The notes under the pieces were generated by a model. It made no database searches. It had not been told where the DNA came from and saw nothing but the letters and a program-made list of their open reading frames with translations. A stretch of 35,068 nucleotides of DNA from Nitrospirales bacterium (lineage in GTDB: Bacteria; Nitrospirota; Nitrospiria; Nitrospirales; UBA8639), in contig JAHRAQ010000016.1 in NCBI GenBank assembly GCA_020027205.1, positions 1 to 35,068 on the forward strand, written 5' to 3'. This document shows, piece after piece, positions 30,232 through 35,068 of this stretch (the first letter of the stretch is position 1; each line of letters starts with the position of its first letter). Made by a program: the position numbers and the translations under genes.

Positions 30232-31884
30232 TCAGGTCTTTTGGAAGTGGAGAATCCCCCAGGTGAGGCGGCCGTCGCGGCCGGCGTCCACCCAGTGTTG
30301 CAGGCCGGTTTTCATCCGTTCGATGTAATCCTCGCTGCAGACCCGCAGTAACTGCCACTGATTGGCGCGAATTTCTTCCAGGACCCGCTCGTAATGCGTG
30401 GGCAGGTGTTGGGAGAGGTCCACCACGGCCAGTTCCTGAAACCCCAGTTCGGTCAGGACGTCCCGGTACTGCCGCAGCGACCCCAGCGAGTCGAGATGCA
30501 GGCGGTCGAGGATGGGCTGCAGGCCGTCGCGCGGGCATTGGTCGCTCCGCATGGGGTCGGTGAAAATGAACTGCCCGCCGTCGGCCAGCACCCGCTCGAC
30601 TTCCTGAAAGACCCGTTCCCGGTTCCCGCTGTGCAGAATGGCGTCCTGCGACCACACCACGTCCACGCTGTGGTCCGGCAGGGGCAGGTCTTCGAAACTG
30701 CCGTCCACCACGTTGATCAGGAGCGAGTAGTTCGCTTTGGCGTTGAGTTCGCGGTTTCTGGCGTTCTGGGTTTCGCTCAAGTTGACGCACCCGACGCGGC
30801 AGCCGTAATGCGTGACGAGATACCGCGCCGACCCGCCGTACCCGGCGCCGGCGTCCAGCACCCGCGTGGCCGGCCCCAGCCCCTTGACCATGGCGGCCGC
30901 GTGCCGGACCGTCTTGCGGCTGGCGTCGACAATGGTGTCCGCCTTGTGGTCGTACAGCCCGATGTGGATGTCCTCGCCGCCCCACACCGTGGCGTAGAAG
31001 CGGTCGGCGTCGTTGCTGTTGTAATAGTCCCGCGCCGTTTCGACGGGGCGGGAATACGGGACGCCCACGCCGCTTTTCAGGGGCCGCTCTTCGTTGTGAT
31101 ACAGTTTTTCCGCCACGTGGACAAAGAAATCGGGGTCCTTCACGCGGTGCGTCTCTTGAAAATCCGCGAAGGTTTTCACTTGCTGAAACCCCACTTCGCT
31201 CATCAGCCGTCTCACGTAATCCTTGCGCAGGGGAAACATGTTCAGATGGTATTCCGAGTTGTCCGGGAACCGGTACCGGAATCGGGCCAGGCCCGCGTCC
31301 ACGTATTCCGGCTCGGCGCTGACGTTGTCCCCGCAGTAGTAGTAGACGTGCTTTGAGGTGAACCCGTTGTCGAGGATGCCGTCGTAATTGCGCTGGTCAA
31401 GCATCAGGACGCCGTCGTGGTGCAGCACCGAATAAAATTCGGCGAGGGCTTTCCGGCGGTCCTGTTCCGAAAACAAATGGGTCAGCGAGTTCCCCAGGCA
31501 AATGACCGCGTCATACTGGGTGTGAATGTCCCGGCTCAACCACCGCCAGTCGGCATGGAGGGTTTTCATGATAAAGCCGCACCGTTTGGCGTTGTCAAAG
31601 GCCTGCGCCAGCATTTCGGGGCTGCCGTCCGCGCTGGTCACGTCAAACCCGGCTTTCAGCAGGCGAATCGAGTGAAACCCCGTGCCCGTGGCCACGTCCA
31701 GCACCCGCTGGACCCCGCGTTCCTTGAGAATATTGATAAAAAAACTGCCCTCGCTGGTGGCGCGGGCTTCCCAGTCAATCAGTTCGTCCCACTTGCGGAC
31801 GAAACTATGGACGTATTCGCGTTTGTACTGGTCGGTCTGCCGGCGGGCGATGGGATTTTCGCCGTAGAGTTGTTCGCTGCCCAT
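30232..31884 (-). CDS. Fused glycine/sarcosine and sarcosine/dimethylglycine N-methyltransferase
   Basis: This 550-residue protein joins two SAM-dependent methyltransferases. The first (residues about 1-275) has VLDVATGTGFHSIRLL at 61-76 and DAVICLGNSLTHLF, as in glycine/sarcosine methyltransferase. The second (about 285-550) has VLDAGAGYGGSARYLV near 342, VVWSQDAILHSGNRERVFQEVERVL and FIFTDPMRSDQCP, as in sarcosine/dimethylglycine methyltransferase. Together they convert glycine to glycine betaine in three methylations, an osmoprotectant pathway of halophiles. Fused forms are known. The ATG at 31884 is preceded by GAGGAGGAGG; an upstream extension to 31944 is not credible. It is divergent from a BCCT transporter gene, with a palindrome between them. 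Confidence 0.93.
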   Translation of the reverse strand: MGSEQLYGENPIARRQTDQYKREYVHSFVRKWDELIDWEARATSEGSFFINILKERGVQRVLDVATGTGFHSIRLLKAGFDVTSADGSPEMLAQAFDNAKRCGFIMKTLHADWRWLSRDIHTQYDAVICLGNSLTHLFSEQDRRKALAEFYSVLHHDGVLMLDQRNYDGILDNGFTSKHVYYYCGDNVSAEPEYVDAGLARFRYRFPDNSEYHLNMFPLRKDYVRRLMSEVGFQQVKTFADFQETHRVKDPDFFVHVAEKLYHNEERPLKSGVGVPYSRPVETARDYYNSNDADRFYATVWGGEDIHIGLYDHKADTIVDASRKTVRHAAAMVKGLGPATRVLDAGAGYGGSARYLVTHYGCRVGCVNLSETQNARNRELNAKANYSLLINVVDGSFEDLPLPDHSVDVVWSQDAILHSGNRERVFQEVERVLADGGQFIFTDPMRSDQCPRDGLQPILDRLHLDSLGSLRQYRDVLTELGFQELAVVDLSQHLPTHYERVLEEIRANQWQLLRVCSEDYIERMKTGLQHWVDAGRDGRLTWGILHFQKT

Positions 31885-31941
31885 GGGCCTCCTCCTCGCC
31901 TCCGACTCACGCGCCCATTCCCCAAACGGATGCAACCGGGT

Positions 31942-31963
31942 CAATTCGATGGTGTTCGAATTG
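31942..31963. promoter_or_regulatory. 22-bp perfect palindrome, candidate operator between betaine genes
   Basis: CAATTCGA-TGGTGT-TCGAATTG: 8-bp inverted arms, 6-bp spacer. It overlaps a TTGACC box read toward the methyltransferase (31939-31944, minus strand) and lies about 60 nt upstream of that start codon. It is the only such palindrome in the 218-nt divergent gap. Confidence 0.5.
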
Positions 31964-32064
31964 TGACAGGAGGGAAACGAGGGAACGGGTCGTCGAAGGA
32001 CAACTCACTCTAACGGGTTTGCCCGCGTTCAGGCAACCCTCGCGCCGCCACGCGCCATAACCGC

Positions 32065-32093
32065 TTGAGTTTTCGCCACATTCCCGGTACAGT
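32065..32093 (+). promoter_or_regulatory. Promoter of the BCCT transporter gene
   Basis: TTGAGT (32065-32070), 17-nt spacer, TACAGT (32088-32093). The GTG at 32103 is 9 nt past the -10. Confidence 0.5.
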
Positions 32094-32102
32094 GCGGCGA
32101 CG

Positions 32103-33620
32103 GTGGCGCCGTCGTTGACGGGCCGCCCCGCCCTGCGCCCCATGAGACACACCACCCCCGTCTTCAAGGTTTCCTGCTCCATCGCCACGGTGTTCCTGGT
32201 CTGGGGCGCGGTGCGGCCCGTGCAACTGGCCGACGTCACCGGCGCCATCCAGAGTTGGTTGCTGAACGCCTTCGGGTGGTTCTATCTGCTGTGCGTGACC
32301 GGGCTGCTGATGACGGCGGTGGCGCTGATTTTTTCGAGATACGGCGACATTCCCCTGGGCCGGGACGGGGAGCGGGCGGAGTTCCCGCTGGTGACGTGGT
32401 TCGCCATGTTGTTTTGCGCCGGCATGGGCATCGGGCTGGTGTTCTGGGGCGTGGCGGAACCCACCGCGCATTATTACCACCCGCCCGTGGGCGAGGGCCA
32501 TACGCCGGCGGCCGCCGCGCTGGCCTTTCGGTATGCGTTTCTGCACTGGGGCCTGCATCCCTGGGCCATCTTCACCATGACGGCCTTGTGCCTGGCCTAT
32601 GTGCAATTTCGAAAAGGCGGTCCCGGATTGATCAGCGCGGGGTGCCGGTCGTTGCTGGGCGACCGGGTGGACGGCGTCCTCGGGCGCACCATCGATATTT
32701 TCGCCGTGTTCGCCACGGTCTTCGGCGTGGCCACGTCGCTGGGGCTGGGGGCCATTCAGATCAGCGGCGGCCTGTCCTACCTGTTTCCGATTCCCAACAC
32801 CGTCGCCACCCAACTGGTGATCATCGTCATCGTGACGGTGTTGTTCCTGATCTCCGCCCTGACCGGCATTCAACGGGGCATCAAGTATTTGAGCAACCTG
32901 AACATGACGCTGGCCGTGTCGCTGATGATCTTTCTGCTGGCCCTCGGCCCCACGGCGTTCATCATGGACGTGTTCGTGACGACGCTGGGCGACTACATCC
33001 AGACGCTGCCGTCCACGAGTTTTTCCATGGCTCCGTTCAACGACACCGGCTGGCTGGACGACTGGACCCTGTTTTACTGGGCCTGGTGGATCGCCTGGGC
33101 GCCCTTCGTGGGCACCTTTATCGCCCGCATCTCCCGTGGCCGCACCATCCGGGAGTTTGTCCTGGGCGTGTTGTTCGTCCCGACGCTCTTTTGCGCGCTC
33201 TGGTTTTCCATCTTCGGCGGCACCGCCATTGCGCTGGAGATGTTCGACCAGACCGGGCTGCAACAGGTCATCGAAACCCAGGGCAAAGAAGTGGCCCTCT
33301 TCACGCTGCTGGAACAATTCCCCCTGGGCGCCGTCATGTCGGGCCTTGCGCTGCTGCTCATCGCCACGTTCTTCATCACGTCCGGCGACTCCGCCACGTT
33401 TGTGCTGGGCATGTTCACGTCCAACGGCGCCATGAACCCGTCCAACACCATCAAGTTCACCTGGGGCGTGATTCAATCGTTCGCGGCGGCCGTGCTGTTG
33501 TGGTCCGGCGGGCTGAAAGGGCTGCAAACCGGGTCCATCCTCGCCGCGTTCCCCTTCGCCTTCATCATGCTGCTCCTGGTGGCCTCCCTCTTCAAATCGC
33601 TGAAAGCGGAGAAGGCGTAA
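32103..33620 (+). CDS. BCCT-family betaine/choline/carnitine transporter
   Basis: This 505-residue inner-membrane protein has about 12 membrane segments. Family landmarks are FCAGMGIGLVFWGVAEPTAHY and AFRYAFLHWGLHPWAIF, the tryptophan-rich segment LDDWTLFYWAWWIAWAPFVGTFIARISRGRTIREFV, and FFITSGDSATFVLGM near the end. BCCT carriers take up quaternary amines such as glycine betaine with Na+ or H+. Gene order, divergent from a betaine-synthesis gene, makes betaine the likely substrate. The GTG at 32103 is used because it lies at leaderless distance from the promoter. The ATG at 32142 (13 residues shorter) has no ribosome-binding site but would also fit the family's usual N-terminus. Confidence 0.94.
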   Translation: MAPSLTGRPALRPMRHTTPVFKVSCSIATVFLVWGAVRPVQLADVTGAIQSWLLNAFGWFYLLCVTGLLMTAVALIFSRYGDIPLGRDGERAEFPLVTWFAMLFCAGMGIGLVFWGVAEPTAHYYHPPVGEGHTPAAAALAFRYAFLHWGLHPWAIFTMTALCLAYVQFRKGGPGLISAGCRSLLGDRVDGVLGRTIDIFAVFATVFGVATSLGLGAIQISGGLSYLFPIPNTVATQLVIIVIVTVLFLISALTGIQRGIKYLSNLNMTLAVSLMIFLLALGPTAFIMDVFVTTLGDYIQTLPSTSFSMAPFNDTGWLDDWTLFYWAWWIAWAPFVGTFIARISRGRTIREFVLGVLFVPTLFCALWFSIFGGTAIALEMFDQTGLQQVIETQGKEVALFTLLEQFPLGAVMSGLALLLIATFFITSGDSATFVLGMFTSNGAMNPSNTIKFTWGVIQSFAAAVLLWSGGLKGLQTGSILAAFPFAFIMLLLVASLFKSLKAEKA

Positions 33621-33701
33621 CGCCGCTGCCGGAGCCGGTGCCGCCTGTGTCGCCGGTGTCGGTGCTGGTGCCGCCGCCCCGATGCCCGCCGCCGGCGCTG
33701 T

Positions 33702-33867
33702 CCGTCATCCCCGTCTTCTCCCCTCCGTCATTCCCGACATTTTTAATCGGGAATCCATCCTTCTGTTTCTTCGTCCTTTTCCCCCGCCCCGCCCATCGAC
33801 CTCTTACGGATGGATTCCGCGCACCCACGGTTCTCCGGCCAATGGCGTCGTCGACGCGGAATGACGG
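33702..33867. repeat. Modular hairpin repeat block 9a (full H1-H2 unit)
   Basis: CCGTCAT words, H1 (33725-33761), linker and H2 (33806-33867). It lies in the 464-nt gap between the BCCT gene and the second HEAT gene. A GCC/GTG-rich stretch (33621-33700) precedes it with no gene. Confidence 0.87.
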
Positions 33868-33880
33868 AGGGGGACAAATG

Positions 33881-33940
33881 CCGTCATTCCCGCTTTCCCC
33901 CTCCGTCATTCCCGACATTAGTAGTCGGGAATCCATCCTT
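33881..33940. repeat. Modular hairpin repeat block 9b (H1 only)
   Basis: Two CCGTCATTCC words and one H1 (33903-33940, loop CATTAGTAG). It ends about 40 nt before the HEAT-gene promoter. Confidence 0.83.
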
Positions 33941-33980
33941 CTGTTTCTTCGTCCTTTTCCCCGCCCCGCCCCCGCGTTCA

Positions 33981-34010
33981 TTGACCCTCAAAAAATCGCT
34001 GTGGTACGGT
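33981..34010 (+). promoter_or_regulatory. Promoter of the second HEAT gene
   Basis: TTGACC (33981-33986), 18-nt spacer, TACGGT (34005-34010). Compared with 25492-25520, the boxes and most spacer positions agree (TTGACCCTxAAxAA...GTGGTACG). Leader about 68 nt. Confidence 0.62.
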
Positions 34011-34022
34011 GCCGGGACGACG

Positions 34023-34088
34023 ATGCCCCGGCGCCGCCCGCCGTTGCCGGGATTGGTTTGGGGGCGTCGTCGGAGGGAGAATCCATGA
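34023..34088 (+). CDS. Short upstream ORF coupled to the HEAT gene
   Basis: A 21-codon frame (MPRRRPPLPGLVWGRRRRENP) starts 12 nt past the -10 box and ends with its TGA overlapping the HEAT ATG (ATGA at 34085-34088). It could be a leader peptide that brings ribosomes to the gene. It is very basic and Pro-rich with no known match, so it may equally be chance. Confidence 0.3.
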   Translation: MPRRRPPLPGLVWGRRRRENP

Positions 34089-35068
34089 CCGATACCGTTG
34101 CCGAGCACATCGCCGCCTTGCGGGATGACGACTGGGGCATCCGCGAAGAAGCGGCCCTCGCGCTTGCGGAATGCGGAGACCCGCGAAGCGTGCGGCCTCT
34201 GATTGCCGCCCTGCGGGACGACGACCGCGCCGTCACCGCCGCCGCCGCCCGCGCCCTGACCGCCATCGGCGCCCCCGCCGTCGAAGACGTGGCCGTCTGT
34301 CTGCGCGACCCCAATGTCTCCGTGCAGGAAGCCGCCGCGTCCATTCTGTCCGAAACCGCCGACGCCCGCGCGCTCGACCCCCTCGCGTCCGCCCTCGAAA
34401 GTTCCAACTGGGTTATCCGCATGTTCGCTGTCCGTGCCGTGGGGCGGCTTGACGCCGCCCATGACGTGGAGCAACTTGACGCCGCCCGCGACATCGGGCG
34501 ACTCAACGCCCCGCGGCCCATGGAGACTCTGGTGCGGTTGTTGCAGGACACGGTGCCGGCGGTGCGCGACGAAGTTGTCGCCGTGCTGACCGCCTTCGGC
34601 GAGGCCGCGGTCGCGCCGCTGGTGGACGAGTTGACGCATCGGGACTGGCGCGTCCGCCTGCGCGCCGTGGAGAGCCTGTGCGTCCTGAAATCCCCGACGG
34701 CCGTGCCCGCGCTGACGGGGCTGTTGCGGGACGACCCCGACACCGCCGTCCGCCAGGAAGCCGCCCGCGCCCTCGGCGAGACCGGCGCCGGTGCTGTCGA
34801 CCACCATGCCGGCGCCGCTGCGACCGATGCCACCGGCACCGCCACTGCCACCGCCACCACCGCCGCCCGCCGTCCTCCGATGAAAAATGTCGGGGGCCGT
34901 CATTCCGCGCCGTCGACGCCATTGGACGCAGAGACGTCCGTACGCGGAATCCATCCGAAAGAGGTCATTGGCAGGACACAACAACAGACAATGCAACAGA
35001 AGGATGGATTCCCGATTAAAAATGTCGGGAATGACGGAAGGGTTGGTCACCCTGCCGTCGGTGCTACT
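34085..35068 (+). CDS. HEAT-repeat protein, 3' partial, with repeat-derived C-terminus
   Basis: The frame is open to the right edge, giving at least 328 residues. Residues 1 to about 245 hold about seven HEAT/PBS-lyase-type repeats (WGIREEAALALAECGDP, RAVTAAAARALTAIGAPAVED and later). A Leu-Asp-Ala-Ala repeat insert (LDAAHDVEQLDAARDIGRL) lies near 122-140. Residues about 245-262 are an Ala/Thr low-complexity run. From about residue 265 the frame reads straight through repeat block 10, giving KDGFPIKNVGNDG near the end. GGAGGGAG sits 4-8 nt before the ATG at 34085. It is cytoplasmic and a paralog of the HEAT gene at 28474; its promoter is shared in sequence with that operon. Confidence 0.8.
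   Translation, partial: MTDTVAEHIAALRDDDWGIREEAALALAECGDPRSVRPLIAALRDDDRAVTAAAARALTAIGAPAVEDVAVCLRDPNVSVQEAAASILSETADARALDPLASALESSNWVIRMFAVRAVGRLDAAHDVEQLDAARDIGRLNAPRPMETLVRLLQDTVPAVRDEVVAVLTAFGEAAVAPLVDELTHRDWRVRLRAVESLCVLKSPTAVPALTGLLRDDPDTAVRQEAARALGETGAGAVDHHAGAAATDATGTATATATTAARRPPMKNVGGRHSAPSTPLDAETSVRGIHPKEVIGRTQQQTMQQKDGFPIKNVGNDGRVGHPAVGAT
34897..35037. repeat. Modular hairpin repeat block 10, inside an open reading frame
   Basis: A full reverse unit: CCGTCATTCCGCG (H2), linker, then GGATGGATTCCCGATT and TCGGGAATGACGG (H1). A hairpin-like CCGATGAAAAATGTCGG precedes it (34878-34894). All of it is in frame with the HEAT gene, without a stop. Confidence 0.85.

Noticed and set aside
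32010..33527. 505-aa minus-strand frame opposite the BCCT gene
   Set aside because: It has the same span as a clear membrane transporter and a composition rich in His, Gln, Arg and Gly. No domain is visible.

Overview
The window is a GC-rich bacterial chromosome segment. A TonB-dependent receptor and an autotransporter-like surface protein point to a Gram-negative cell with an outer membrane. A glycine betaine synthesis gene facing a BCCT transporter points to a salt-exposed, probably marine or halotolerant, lifestyle. Codon and base use look even across the window, and no phage or IS genes were seen. The species cannot be assigned from the sequence alone.

Layout, left to right. An open-ended autotransporter-like gene (3-1964) is followed by a four-gene gliding-type ABC transport operon: GldA-like ATPase, GldF-like permease, GldG-like auxiliary protein and a DUF4340 protein (2193-7180). 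Next come a small membrane protein and an initiator tRNA-fMet gene split by a 291-nt group I intron (8592-8959). A leftward set follows: a fatty-acid desaturase, an RRM RNA-binding protein with a long leader, an HPF/RaiA-like ribosome factor, a TonB-dependent receptor and a uroporphyrinogen-III synthase-like protein (9037-14533). A rightward set holds a VOC protein, a large metallo-beta-lactamase-fold protein, a PSP1 (RicT-like) protein and a DsrE-like protein (14947-18451). A leftward housekeeping block holds endonuclease III, ribosomal protein S21 and the three-gene proton-translocating transhydrogenase pntAB (18574-22625). It is followed by an alpha/beta-hydrolase-like protein that lacks the nucleophile serine, and a frameshifted exported gene. 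A rightward four-gene operon encodes ankyrin repeats, a phosphatase-superfamily protein without its DHG motif, an exported protein and HEAT repeats (25529-29856). The window ends with a fused glycine/sarcosine-dimethylglycine methyltransferase divergent from a BCCT transporter, and a second HEAT-repeat gene that runs off the end.

Nearly every intergenic space is filled by one modular repeat family. Its units are bounded by CCGTCATTCC and GGAATGACGG and built from two hairpin modules: H1 (arms ATTCCCGA/TCGGGAAT) and H2 (arms ATTCCGCG/CGCGGAAT). The H1 end often carries an array of extra CCGTCATTCC decamers, and some H1 loops contain a further 27-nt hairpin. One copy is read in frame as the C-terminus of the last gene.

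Promoters follow a recurring pattern: TTGNCN, 17-18 nt, then TANNNT, most often TACNNT. At several genes the start codon lies only 6-9 nt past the -10 box, which suggests leaderless mRNAs. The ankyrin operon and the second HEAT gene have almost identical promoters.
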